This document shows, piece after piece, positions 1 to 8,209 of a stretch of DNA of 31,410 nucleotides. The stretch's first letter is position 1; each line of letters opens with the position of its first letter. Location of the stretch: contig JAJZFQ010000240.1 of NCBI GenBank assembly GCA_021805275.1, forward strand, positions 1-31,410, written 5' to 3'. The translations under genes and the position numbers were made by a program. The notes under the pieces are model-generated. The model saw only the letters and a list, made by a program, of their open reading frames with translations. It did no database searches and had not been told where the DNA came from. This stretch comes from Pseudomonadota bacterium. Lineage in GTDB: Bacteria > Pseudomonadota > Gammaproteobacteria > Steroidobacterales > Steroidobacteraceae.

Positions 1-629
1 CTGCCTACCCACGCACCCAGCGGTCGGTGCGGGCGAGCAGTATCGACCGGGACCCCTCGGGCAGCAAGCCCGCCTGGCGGCGGCGCTCAGCGGAACCGCG
101 GGGCAAAAGTCACCCGAACGGCTGAACACCCGTTATAGCGTCTGCAGAGGCCGTCGCTACGGCCTGCTGCCGGGGATCGAGGATTGTCCTGATCCGGCAG
201 CCCACGGCAGGCCACCCAAGCGCCTCGAGCGGTCCGCGGGGCTGCCTTGTGACCCGACGAGGCAACCCGCCCGTTGCAGGGCCGGACGCGACCACGGAGC
301 GCCGTTGTCGGCTTCCGGCGTCACCGCAGGGCGAGTACGGATGGAGCGCCGCGAGGCTGCCGCCGTGTTTAGACAAAAGGCCAAAAGGACCTTATGATTT
401 GCGATTCTTCTGGGGGCGTTCGGTCTGCACGGAGCATGGCCCTGAAATTGCGGCATCGTGATCGCCCGACCAGGGACGTCAACTCCCACGGATCGTACCG
501 ACTTCATCGCCGAAGTCCCGTGTTCCGCCCCGCTTCGCGGTTCTTGACCTAATCCGCCGGGCGCTTGGCGCTGGGCCTAGCGGCAGCCAGTCGTTATCAT
601 CGTGACTTGACCGCGGAGGATGGATTGGC
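1..629. other. Non-coding or unrecognised leader upstream of the ceramide genes
   Basis: No convincing gene is seen here: the open frames are short, overlap on both strands and show no family motif. The stretch holds a tandem pair of CAAAAGG (374-380 and 382-388) within a small A-rich island in otherwise GC-rich DNA. A TTGACC at 544-549 and a TATCAT (-10-like, 595-600) are present, but they are not spaced as a matched pair. The promoter of the downstream operon probably lies in this region, but I cannot place it firmly. No riboswitch or small RNA class was recognised. Confidence 0.5.
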
Positions 630-2426
630 ATGAGAGCACGCTCGCAACCGACGCCCACCGGAGGCTGTGCATGCCGCGTCGGGGAGTTTTCCACACTGAG
701 CGAGGCGCTGGATTACGCGGCCAGGAGTGATGCCGGCTTCAACTTCTACTCCGGCCGCGGCGAACTGCTCGAGGTGCTCCCTTACCGGGATCTGAAGGAG
801 CAGTCGAGGTCGCTGGCACGGCGAATGCTTCGGGTCGGCCTGAGTGCGCCAGATCGCGTGGCACTCGTTGCCGAGACCGACGCCAGCTTCATGCGCGCCT
901 TCTTCGCCTGCCAGTATGCGGGCCTCATCGCCGTGCCGCTGCCGCCACCGGCGGCTTTCGGGGGACGCGCCGGATACGTGCAGCACATCCGCTCCATGCT
1001 GGAGCGAGCCGAAGCGACCGCCGTGCTGGCTCCCGAGGCATTCCTCGACATGATCCAGCAGGCCGCCGAGCCGTTCGATCTGAAGGTCCTCGGTACACTC
1101 GCGCAGCTCGATGGACTTCCGGAGCACGGGGGCGACCTGCCCTCGACGGGACCGGATCATCTGTCCTACCTGCAGTTCTCCTCCGGTAGCACCCGCACGC
1201 CCACGGGAGTTGCCGTGACGCATCGGGCCCTGATGGCCAATGCGCGCGGTATTGCCAAAGACGCCCTGCGCGTCGGATCGGCAGATCGCTGTACGTCCTG
1301 GCTACCGTTCTATCACGACATGGGTCTCGTCGGGTGCGTGTTGGCGCCGCTCACGAGCCAGCTGTCGACCGATTATGTGGCCACGGGAGAGTTCGCCCGC
1401 CGCCCGCTCATCTGGCCGACCCTGATTGCGCAGAATGGCGGAACCATCACCTATAGCCCGTCATTCGGCTACGACCTGTGCGCCCGGCGGGCGCTGAGCG
1501 CGCCGGTGGATCACCTCGACCTGTCCCGTCTGCGTGTGGCCGGCATCGGTGGTGACATGATCCGCCCTGCGGTGTTGGAGCGCTTCGCCGATGCCTTCCG
1601 CGGCTGCGGCTTCCGTCCGCAGGCTTTCCTGCCGAGCTACGGGATGGCAGAGATCACCCTCGGCATCACCTTCGGGCCGCTCGATCAGGGCATCGAGGTC
1701 GACCGGATTGACCTGAAGCGCCTGCAAGAGGAACGACGGGCGGTGCCGGTCAAGGCGGACAGCGGCGAGCGCGACGGCGTGCGGGAATTCGTGCTCTGCG
1801 GTCACGTCCTGCCGGGTCACGACCTCGAGATCCGCGGTACCGACGGGGCGGTGCTCGCGGAGCGCGAGGTTGGCCGAATCATGATCCGCGGACCCAGCAT
1901 GATGCAGGGGTACTTCGCAAATCCCGAAGAGACCGAGCGGGTCCTCTCGGCCGACGGCTGGCTCGATACGGGAGATCTGGGTTATCGGTTCGGAGCGAAC
2001 CTGGTTGTCACGGGCCGCAGCAAGGATCTCATCCTCGTCAACGGGCGCAACGTGTGGCCACAGGATCTCGAGTGGGCCGTCGAGGAGCAGGTCGAAGGCG
2101 TGCGCCACGGCGACGTGGTGGCATTCTCCGTCGATGCAGCGGAGGCGGAACACGTCGTCGTGCTCGTGCAATGCCGGGAAACGGAGCTCGTCTCGCGGGA
2201 AGCGCTGCGCCGCAAGGTCGCCGAGGTGGTTCTCGGGGCGGCCGGCCTGAAGTGCATGGTCGTGCTGGTGCCGCACAATTGGCTGCCACGCACGTCCTCC
2301 GGGAAGCTGAGCCGGGTGCGCGCCCGGGAACAATACCTCGCCTCCGTGCGCAACGAATCACAATTGAACATGGTGGCGATGAGCTACACATCGGAGCGTG
2401 TTCCGAATGCGCCCTCGGCGGCGTAG
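630..2426 (+). CDS. Fatty-acyl-AMP ligase / acyl-ACP synthetase of ceramide synthesis
   Basis: This 598-aa adenylate-forming enzyme is of the FAAL (fatty acyl-AMP ligase) type. It should activate a fatty acid with ATP and load it onto the carrier protein encoded two genes downstream (3531-3794). Visible motifs are the phosphate-binding loop QFSSGSTRTPTGV (residues 182-194), LPFYHDMGL (225-233), a PSYGMAE adenine-binding segment, the TGDLG and GRSKDLILVNGRN hinge motifs, and the C-terminal PRTSSGKLSR with the predicted catalytic Lys559. The start is supported by GGAGGA at 615-620, nine bases before the ATG. The next gene begins 3 nt after its stop, so they are probably cotranscribed. In Caulobacter an acyl-ACP synthetase of this kind is one of five genes needed for ceramide. 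The family call is strong; the ceramide role rests on the neighbours. Confidence 0.9.
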   Translation: MRARSQPTPTGGCACRVGEFSTLSEALDYAARSDAGFNFYSGRGELLEVLPYRDLKEQSRSLARRMLRVGLSAPDRVALVAETDASFMRAFFACQYAGLIAVPLPPPAAFGGRAGYVQHIRSMLERAEATAVLAPEAFLDMIQQAAEPFDLKVLGTLAQLDGLPEHGGDLPSTGPDHLSYLQFSSGSTRTPTGVAVTHRALMANARGIAKDALRVGSADRCTSWLPFYHDMGLVGCVLAPLTSQLSTDYVATGEFARRPLIWPTLIAQNGGTITYSPSFGYDLCARRALSAPVDHLDLSRLRVAGIGGDMIRPAVLERFADAFRGCGFRPQAFLPSYGMAEITLGITFGPLDQGIEVDRIDLKRLQEERRAVPVKADSGERDGVREFVLCGHVLPGHDLEIRGTDGAVLAEREVGRIMIRGPSMMQGYFANPEETERVLSADGWLDTGDLGYRFGANLVVTGRSKDLILVNGRNVWPQDLEWAVEEQVEGVRHGDVVAFSVDAAEAEHVVVLVQCRETELVSREALRRKVAEVVLGAAGLKCMVVLVPHNWLPRTSSGKLSRVRAREQYLASVRNESQLNMVAMSYTSERVPNAPSAA

Positions 2427-2429
2427 CGC

Positions 2430-3419
2430 ATGGCCCGACTGGCGGCAGTCACCGGCGCGACGGGATTCCTGGGCCGCTACATCGTCGGCGCACTCGCCAC
2501 CGCCGGCTGGCGCGTGAGGATTCTGGCGCGCCGCCAGCCCGATCACCCGCAGCTTGCACACCTCGAGTTCGAAACTATCCGCGGAGATCTGTCCGACGGC
2601 CACGCCTTGCGTGAGCTCGTCGAGGGCGCAGACACGGTGATCCACGCCGCCGCGCTGATCAAGGCGCGCAGCGCTGCGGCCTTCCGGGCAGTCAATGTGG
2701 GTGGCACTGTGAACCTCGCGAAAGCGCTCAACGAGTGCCGCCACGCAAGCAGCGTCGTCCTGGTCTCCTCGATGGCGGCCCGCGAACCGCAGCTGTCGGC
2801 CTACGCGCAGACCAAGCGGACGAGCGAAGAGATGCTCGCCCGAGTGCTCCAGGTGCCTCACACGTGGACCGTGGTGCGGCCCTGCGCGATTTACGGGCCG
2901 TGGGATAGAGAAACGCTCGGGATCTTTCGCATCGTACTGCGGGGCATTGCGCCGCAGGTGCCGCTGGCAAACGCCCGGATTGCGCTGTTGCATGCCGCCG
3001 ACGCGGCACGCGCGATCGCGGCGATTTGCGAGCTGGGTTCCGCGGGGGCTATCCTCGAACTCACCGACGAGCGCGCGGAAGGATATACATGGGAGGAGAT
3101 CATTTGCGCCGCCGAACGGGCCCTGCGCGTCAAGGCGACCGCCATGCACGTGCCGGGCGCGGCACTTCGAACCGCCGCCGCCCTCAACCTCCTCACTGCC
3201 TGGGCGCTCGGCCGAACTCCCATGCTCACGCCGGGAAAGGCGAGGGAAATCCTGCATGCCGATTGGGGCTCGACGGCCGAGCGCCAGCCGCCGCGCGAGT
3301 GGTGGCAGCCGGAAATCAGTCTCGAGCAGGGCTTCAGGGAGACCGTCCACTGGTACCGGGAGCAGCGCTGGCTCTCCTCGGCGTCGCCCCGCCTGGGTGC
3401 TCCAGGGGCGTTGCATTAG
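2430..3419 (+). CDS. cerR: NAD(P)-dependent epimerase/dehydratase-type ceramide reductase (CerR-like)
   Basis: This 329-aa extended short-chain dehydrogenase has the Rossmann motif TGATGFLG (residues 8-15), a VSS serine segment (112-114), the catalytic Y125-x3-K129 in SAYAQTK, and VRPCAIYGP near 148. In Caulobacter the homologous gene between the acyl-ACP synthetase and the carrier protein is needed to reduce the 3-keto group of the sphingoid intermediate (oxidised ceramide in the proposed order of steps). The placement here is the same, which is the reason for the CerR call; sequence alone would only say NAD-dependent epimerase/dehydratase. It starts 3 nt after the ligase stop and is followed by a 111-nt gap. 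Confidence 0.8.
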   Translation: MARLAAVTGATGFLGRYIVGALATAGWRVRILARRQPDHPQLAHLEFETIRGDLSDGHALRELVEGADTVIHAAALIKARSAAAFRAVNVGGTVNLAKALNECRHASSVVLVSSMAAREPQLSAYAQTKRTSEEMLARVLQVPHTWTVVRPCAIYGPWDRETLGIFRIVLRGIAPQVPLANARIALLHAADAARAIAAICELGSAGAILELTDERAEGYTWEEIICAAERALRVKATAMHVPGAALRTAAALNLLTAWALGRTPMLTPGKAREILHADWGSTAERQPPREWWQPEISLEQGFRETVHWYREQRWLSSASPRLGAPGALH

Positions 3420-3530
3420 CCTTGAGCGCAATTCCGATCGGGGAGGCCTCTGCGGCGGCGGATCCGCTCGTCCTCCAACGACCGGCGGCCTGGCAGTGCG
3501 CCGCGCCAATCCAGGGCATCTGCTCGAAGG

Positions 3531-3794
3531 ATGAATGACTTGACGTACAATGGCACCAGTATCGAAGCGGATATCGTGCACATGCTCACCGGAAGGATTC
3601 CCGCCGGAGTCCAGGTCACGGGCGAGACCCGTATCGTCGATGGCCTCGGCCTCGATTCGGTCGCCGTCCTCGACTTCATCATGGATCTGGAGGACCGCTT
3701 CGACATTTCGATTCCGCTCGACCGCATCGCGCAGGTCCAGACGGTCGCCGAGCTCGGTCGCGCCATCGAGGCGCTGGTGAGCGCCGGCGGATGA
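3531..3794 (+). CDS. acpR: Dedicated acyl carrier protein for ceramide synthesis (AcpR-like)
   Basis: This 87-aa acidic carrier protein has the phosphopantetheine attachment motif GLDSVAV with Ser43, and the helix II/III pattern of ACPs (FIMDLEDRFDISIP). It should carry the acyl chain loaded by the FAAL-type ligase and hand it to serine palmitoyltransferase or to the ceramide acyltransferase. Its TGA overlaps the next gene's ATG by 4 nt (ATGA, 3791-3794), implying translational coupling. The start is slightly uncertain: the GAAGG at 3526-3530 abuts the ATG at 3531 but is about 9 nt from an in-frame TTG at 3540, so the protein may be three residues shorter. Confidence 0.9.
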   Translation: MNDLTYNGTSIEADIVHMLTGRIPAGVQVTGETRIVDGLGLDSVAVLDFIMDLEDRFDISIPLDRIAQVQTVAELGRAIEALVSAGG

Positions 3795-5020
3795 TCTCGC
3801 TCGGCTCGAAATTCGCCGAGATCCAGGCGGGACTCGACGCGCTGTCGGCGCTCGGGCGCAATCCGTTCGACATCCGCTTCGAGAAGATCCTCTCGCCCAC
3901 CGAGGCGCTGCTCGAGGGTCGTCCGGTCCTCCTGTTCGGCACCAACAACTACCTCGGTCTGACCTTCGACGCGACATGCGTCGCCGAGAGCGCCCGGGCG
4001 CTGCAGGAGGCCGGAACCGGCACGACCGGCTCGCGCATCGCCAACGGCACGTATGCGGATCACGCGCGGCTCGAGCAGCGGATCGCTCAGTTTTACGGCA
4101 AGCGCGCCGCGATGATCTTCACGACCGGCTATCAGGCGAACCTCGGCCTGATCTCGACGCTCGCGGGGCGCGAGGACCATCTGCTCATCGATGCGGACTG
4201 CCATGCCTCGATCTACGATGCGAGTCGGCTCGGGGCGGCGGAGGTGATCCGCTTCCGGCACAACGACTCGGAGGACTTGGCGCGCCGCTTGCGCCGGCTC
4301 GAGGGCCGCCCCGGGGATCGGATCGTCGTCACCGAGGGCATCTACAGCATGCTGGGCGACACCGCCCCGCTGCGCGAGATTGCCGCGGTCAAGCGCGAAC
4401 TGGGCGCCTGCCTGATCGTCGATGAGGCCCATTCGCTCGGCATTCTTGGCGAACGGGGGCGCGGCCTGTGCGAGGCGGCCGGCGTCGAGGCCGATGTGGA
4501 TTTCGTCGTCGGCACCTTCAGCAAGAGCCTCGGCGCCATCGGGGGCTTCGCCGCCTCCGATCTGCCGGGCTTCGAGCTGCTGCGCGTGGTCTGCCGGCCC
4601 TTCATGTTCACCGCCTCGCTCCCGCCGGCTGTCGTCGCATCGGTCACCGCCTCGCTCGAGCGGATCGCGGGCGATCACACGCTCGGCCGGCGCGTGCTCG
4701 AGAACGCCCGACGGCTGTATTTCGGCCTCACCGCAGCGGGGTTCCAGGTCGGTCCGGAGCCGAACCCGATCGTCGCCGTCAAGATGCCGGAGCGCGAAAC
4801 CGCGGTGCGATTCTGGAATCGGCTCATCGAGGAGGGCCTGTACGTCAATCTCGCCCTGCCGCCCGCGACACCCTCGAGCCTCTCCCTCATCCGCTCCAGC
4901 GTCAGCGCCGCCCACGGCGAGGCGCAGATCGACCGGGCCATCGCCATCATGAGCGCTGTCGGACACGAGCTCCGCGTGCTCGAGCGACGCGCCAGCGCGG
5001 CAACGCTCCCGGTAACGTAA
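3791..5020 (+). CDS. spt: Serine palmitoyltransferase (alpha-oxoamine synthase family)
   Basis: This 409-aa PLP-dependent fold-type I enzyme condenses L-serine with an acyl thioester to give 3-ketosphinganine, the first committed sphingolipid step. Visible features are NNYLGL (52-57), GTGTTGSR (75-82), the ring-stacking His138 in DADCHAS, DEAHS (211-215) with Asp211 and His214, and the PLP lysine K245 in GTFSKSLGAIGG. The family also includes KBL, BioF and ALAS, which share these motifs. Serine palmitoyltransferase is preferred because it is coupled by a 4-nt overlap to an ACP gene and flanked by the other ceramide genes. It probably uses acyl-ACP, or an acyl-CoA, as the acyl donor. It is predicted cytoplasmic, as bacterial SPTs are soluble. 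Confidence 0.88.
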   Translation: MISLGSKFAEIQAGLDALSALGRNPFDIRFEKILSPTEALLEGRPVLLFGTNNYLGLTFDATCVAESARALQEAGTGTTGSRIANGTYADHARLEQRIAQFYGKRAAMIFTTGYQANLGLISTLAGREDHLLIDADCHASIYDASRLGAAEVIRFRHNDSEDLARRLRRLEGRPGDRIVVTEGIYSMLGDTAPLREIAAVKRELGACLIVDEAHSLGILGERGRGLCEAAGVEADVDFVVGTFSKSLGAIGGFAASDLPGFELLRVVCRPFMFTASLPPAVVASVTASLERIAGDHTLGRRVLENARRLYFGLTAAGFQVGPEPNPIVAVKMPERETAVRFWNRLIEEGLYVNLALPPATPSSLSLIRSSVSAAHGEAQIDRAIAIMSAVGHELRVLERRASAATLPVT

Positions 5021-5105
5021 ATTTGTTCCCCGGACGGTCCCTGCCGTGCACACCTGGCGGGGCTTGGCCCACTGATCTCACCTGCCCGCGACGGAATTGC
5101 AACAC

Positions 5106-6239
5106 ATGACCATAGAAATCGTTCCCGTGACGGACAAGGCGACTCTGCGACGCTTCATCCGCGTGCCGTTCAGCGTTCACCAGGACGACCGCGCGTGGGT
5201 CCCGCCGCTGCTGATGGAGCGCGAGCAGGCTTTCTCAGCGAAGGACAACGAATTCGTGCGCCGCTCGCAGGTGCGCTTCTGGCTGGCCCGGCGCGACGGC
5301 CGCGACGTCGGTCGCATCAGCGCGCAGATCGATCCGCTCGAGCAGCGCAGCGGCGCCGAGCCCATCGGGCATTTTGGCTGTCTCAGCGCCGCTGATGACC
5401 CCGAGGTCTTCGCCGCGCTCCTCGCCACGGCGGAGCAGTTCCTCAAAGACGCGGGCATCCGGCACGTCAACGGCCCGTTCACGCTGTCCATCAACGAGGA
5501 GTCAGGCCTGCTCGTCGCGGGCTTTGACACCCCGCCGGTGATGCTCATGCCCCACGACCGGCCCTACATCGGCGGGCGACTCGAGGCGCTCGGCTACCGC
5601 CAGGAGAAGGATCTCTACGCATATCTGCTCGATCTGCAGGCCCCCGTATCCCGCGCCGAGCAGCGCATGGTCGAGCGCGCGCCGGCCAGCGGGATCAAAC
5701 TGCGGCGCCTCGATTTTTCCGATTACGCCAACGAGATCCGCCGGGTCGTCGACATCTTCAACGACGCCTGGAGCGGCAATTGGGGGTTCGTGCCGCTGAC
5801 CGAGGCGGAGACCGACGAGATGGCCAAGCGCATGCGCATCCTGCTCGACAAGCGCCTGGTGTGGTTTGCCGAGCTCGACGGGGAGGCCATCGCCTTCATC
5901 GTCTGCGTCCCGAATGTCAACGAGGCGGCGCGCGATCTCGGCGGCCGGCTCCTGCCGTTCGGCTGGGCGAAGCTCCTCTGGCGGCTGAAGGTGAGCGGGG
6001 TCAAGACCGCCCGCGTGCCCCTCATGGGCGTGCGGCGGCGCCTGGCCGGAACCATGCTCGGCAGCGCGATCCCGCTGCAGCTGATCGCCGCAGTCCGGCC
6101 GGGCGCTGTCGAGTTCGGCTTCCGCCACGTCGAGCTGTCGTGGATTCTGGAGGACAATCTGCCCATGCGCCACATCCTCGAGCGCATCGGGGCCAGCGCC
6201 TACAAGACATATCGCGTTTACGGCAAGACGCTCGATTGA
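5106..6239 (+). CDS. cerS: GNAT-fold bacterial ceramide synthase-like N-acyltransferase
   Basis: This 377-aa protein belongs to the large GNAT-like family often annotated as hypothetical. The pattern of an N-terminal VPFSVHQDDRAWVPPLLMER block (residues about 22-41), a GRISAQID strand, an INEESGLLVAGFD block and a C-terminal YKTYRVYGK matches that family. In Caulobacter a member acylates the sphingoid base amine and is called bacterial ceramide synthase; it is unrelated to eukaryotic CerS. I chose the ATG at 5106 over the upstream TTG at 5097 because ACGGA (5091-5095) lies 10 nt from the ATG but only 1 nt from the TTG. The gap after spt is 85 nt. The acyl donor cannot be told from sequence. 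Confidence 0.78.
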   Translation: MTIEIVPVTDKATLRRFIRVPFSVHQDDRAWVPPLLMEREQAFSAKDNEFVRRSQVRFWLARRDGRDVGRISAQIDPLEQRSGAEPIGHFGCLSAADDPEVFAALLATAEQFLKDAGIRHVNGPFTLSINEESGLLVAGFDTPPVMLMPHDRPYIGGRLEALGYRQEKDLYAYLLDLQAPVSRAEQRMVERAPASGIKLRRLDFSDYANEIRRVVDIFNDAWSGNWGFVPLTEAETDEMAKRMRILLDKRLVWFAELDGEAIAFIVCVPNVNEAARDLGGRLLPFGWAKLLWRLKVSGVKTARVPLMGVRRRLAGTMLGSAIPLQLIAAVRPGAVEFGFRHVELSWILEDNLPMRHILERIGASAYKTYRVYGKTLD

Positions 6240-6250
6240 GCGCGCCGGCG

Positions 6251-6286
6251 GTCCGGGCGGCCTGCCGCGCTTGCGGCGCTCCGGAC
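6251..6286 (+). other. Bulged hairpin between ceramide and inositol genes
   Basis: GTCCGG (6251-6256) pairs with CCGGAC (6281-6286), and an inner CCGC/GCGG stem (6265-6268 with 6273-6276) closes a GCTT loop. No U-run follows, so this is not a standard intrinsic terminator. It could attenuate or stabilise the transcript at the ceramide/inositol gene boundary. Confidence 0.3.
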
Positions 6287-6335
6287 AGAGACGTAGTGTA
6301 TTCAATCAATTACGCATCACGGACATGAGCCCAGC

Positions 6336-7466
6336 ATGACAAGCAAATCCGGCATCCGCATCGCGATCGCGGGAATCGGCAACTGCGCCAGTTCCCTGAT
6401 CCAGGGCATTCATTACTACACCCCTGAGCGTTGCCACCAGGGCGTGGCCGGCTTGATGCATCCGCAGATCGGCGAGTACCTGCCGTGCGATATCAACGTG
6501 GTCGCAGCCTTCGACGTGGACGCCCGCAAGGTCGGCATCGATGTCAATCGGGCCATCTTCGCCAGACCGAACTGCACGAAGGTCTTCCAGAGGGACATTC
6601 GCGACAGCGGCGTGATCGTGCGCATGGGCCAGGTGCTCGATGGCATCTCCGAGCACATGGCGAGCTACGCCGAGGAGCGCACCTTCCTGCGCTCGGACGC
6701 GCCGGAGTGCTCCAAGGAGGAGATTGTGCGCGAGCTCAAGCGCAGCGGTGCCGAGATCCTCGTCAACTACATGCCGGTCGGATCCGAGCAGGCCGCCCGC
6801 CTCTACGCCGAGTGCGCGCTCGAGGCCGGCCTCGGCTTCATCAACAACATGCCCGTGTTCATCGCCAGCGACAAGGAGTTCGCCGACCGCTTCAAGGCGC
6901 GCAACCTCCCGGTGATCGGCGATGACATCAAGTCCCAGCTCGGCGCGACCATCACGCACCGGGTGCTGACGGACCTGTTCGCCAAGCGCGGCGTGAAGCT
7001 GCTGCGGACCTATCAGCTGAACACCGGCGGGAACACCGACTTTCTGAACATGAAGAACCCGAGCCGGCTCGTCTCGAAGAAGACCTCCAAGACCGAGGCG
7101 GTACAGTCGGTCACCCGCAAGCGCCTGGAGGATGAGAATATCCACGTCGGGCCCAGCGACTACGTGCCGTGGCAGAACGACAACAAGATCTGCTTCATCC
7201 GCATGGAAGGGCAGCTGTTCGGCGACGTGCCGATGGACCTGGAGCTCAGGTTGTCGGTGGAGGATTCGCCGAACTCCGCCGGGGTCGCCATCGACATGAT
7301 CCGCTGCTGCAAGCTCGCGCTGCTGAACGGGATCGGCGGGGTGCTCGAGGCCCCGAGTGCCTACTTCTGCAAGCACCCGCCCCGGCAGTTCACCGACGAT
7401 GAGGCGTACGAGATGCTCGAGGCGTTCATACGCACGCACACCGCGAGAGTGCGCGCCGTGCTATGA
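6336..7466 (+). CDS. ino1: myo-Inositol-1(3)-phosphate synthase
   Basis: This 376-aa enzyme should convert glucose 6-phosphate to 1L-myo-inositol 1-phosphate with bound NAD. Its length and motifs fit the actinobacterial/archaeal short form (about 360-390 aa). Visible motifs are GIGNCASS (13-20, NAD binding), NYMPVGSE (144-151), FINNMPVFIAS (169-179), GDDIKSQLGAT (195-205), NTGGNTDF (229-236), the lysine-rich KKTSKTEAV (248-256) and DSPNSAG (310-316). De novo inositol synthesis is uncommon in Gram-negative bacteria and usually signals inositol lipids or solutes. The gene lies 96 nt behind the ceramide synthase and overlaps the next gene by 4 nt (ATGA, 7463-7466). A four-codon mini-ORF (6325-6339) overlaps its start codon. 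Confidence 0.93.
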   Translation: MTSKSGIRIAIAGIGNCASSLIQGIHYYTPERCHQGVAGLMHPQIGEYLPCDINVVAAFDVDARKVGIDVNRAIFARPNCTKVFQRDIRDSGVIVRMGQVLDGISEHMASYAEERTFLRSDAPECSKEEIVRELKRSGAEILVNYMPVGSEQAARLYAECALEAGLGFINNMPVFIASDKEFADRFKARNLPVIGDDIKSQLGATITHRVLTDLFAKRGVKLLRTYQLNTGGNTDFLNMKNPSRLVSKKTSKTEAVQSVTRKRLEDENIHVGPSDYVPWQNDNKICFIRMEGQLFGDVPMDLELRLSVEDSPNSAGVAIDMIRCCKLALLNGIGGVLEAPSAYFCKHPPRQFTDDEAYEMLEAFIRTHTARVRAVL

Positions 7467-8179
7467 AGTGCCTGATTGTCGCCGCGGGACAGGGTACGCG
7501 GCTCAGGGAGCGGGGCCCGATCAAGCCGCTGATCCCCTTGAAGGGCGTACCCATCCTCGAGCGGGTGCTCGCCCGCTCGCGCGCCGCAGGCATCGGGGAA
7601 TTCGTCGTCGTCTCCGGGTACCGGGGCGAGGACGTGCGGAGCGCGCTCGATGCGATCGCCGCACGCGAGCAGATCCGCATCACGCACGTCATCAACGAGA
7701 GCTGGGAGCGGGCCAATGGCGTGTCCGTGCTGCGCGCGCGGCCCTTCCTCAGCGAGCCGTTCCTCCTCACCATGTGCGACCACCTGGTCGATGCGGATAT
7801 TCTCCGTGACCTCATGGGCGCGGCCGTCGAACCGGACACCGTGACGCTCGCGGTGGATTTCAATATCGGCGGATCGATCAACGACCTCGAGGACGTCACA
7901 CGCGTCAAATGCGTCGACGGGCGGATCGAGCGGATCGGCAAGGTGCTGCGCGAGTTCAACGCCATCGACACCGGGGTGTTTCGCTGCTCGCCGGTCATTT
8001 TCGAGGCGCTCGAGGCGAGCGAGGCCGCCGGCGACGACAGCATTTCGGGCGCGATGAACGTGCTCGCCCGCTGGGGCAAGGCCCGGGTGTTCGACATCGG
8101 GGAGCGCCTGTGGCTCGACATCGACGATCCGGTCGCCTTTCGCAAGGCCGAAGACCTCGTGGACGCCGGGCGGCTGTAA
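7463..8179 (+). CDS. Sugar-phosphate nucleotidyltransferase, probable CTP:inositol-1-phosphate cytidylyltransferase
   Basis: This 238-aa protein is a single nucleotidyltransferase domain. It has the nucleotide-binding signature VAAGQGTRL (6-14), K21 in IKPLIPL, NESWERANG (78-86), a metal-binding MCDH (104-107, Asp106) and a C-terminal WLDIDD (217-222). The short length, the CDH motif and the 4-nt overlap with ino1 point to activation of inositol phosphate to CDP-inositol. This is the reaction of the cytidylyltransferase domain in archaeal and thermophile di-myo-inositol-phosphate synthesis and in the CDP-inositol route to inositol phospholipids reported for Rhodothermus marinus. Unlike the bifunctional versions, it has no membrane CDP-alcohol transferase domain. 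Alternatives are another small NDP-sugar or phosphocholine cytidylyltransferase; the pairing with ino1 is the main argument. Confidence 0.72.
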   Translation: MKCLIVAAGQGTRLRERGPIKPLIPLKGVPILERVLARSRAAGIGEFVVVSGYRGEDVRSALDAIAAREQIRITHVINESWERANGVSVLRARPFLSEPFLLTMCDHLVDADILRDLMGAAVEPDTVTLAVDFNIGGSINDLEDVTRVKCVDGRIERIGKVLREFNAIDTGVFRCSPVIFEALEASEAAGDDSISGAMNVLARWGKARVFDIGERLWLDIDDPVAFRKAEDLVDAGRL

Positions 8180-8209
8180 CGTGCGGATCGGGTTCGGCTG
8201 GCGCCCCGC

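Noticed and set aside
371..400. A c-di-GMP riboswitch or sigma-54 promoter around the CAAAAGG repeats
   Set aside because: Neither the conserved riboswitch core nor the GG-N10-GC spacing is present.
3791..5020. Reading the PLP enzyme as BioF or KBL
   Set aside because: The motifs are shared across the family, but no biotin or threonine-degradation genes are nearby, while all other ceramide genes are.
3416..5053. 545-codon open frame on the - strand opposite acpR and spt
   Set aside because: The + strand holds a motif-complete ACP and PLP enzyme with an ATGA overlap; the antisense product has low complexity and no recognised fold.
7463..8179. Calling the nucleotidyltransferase a second RfbA or a GalU/ManC enzyme
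   Set aside because: It lacks the RfbA GAGTRL...[11 protein letters not shown] and the C-terminal region, is only 238 aa, has a CDH metal motif, and overlaps ino1.
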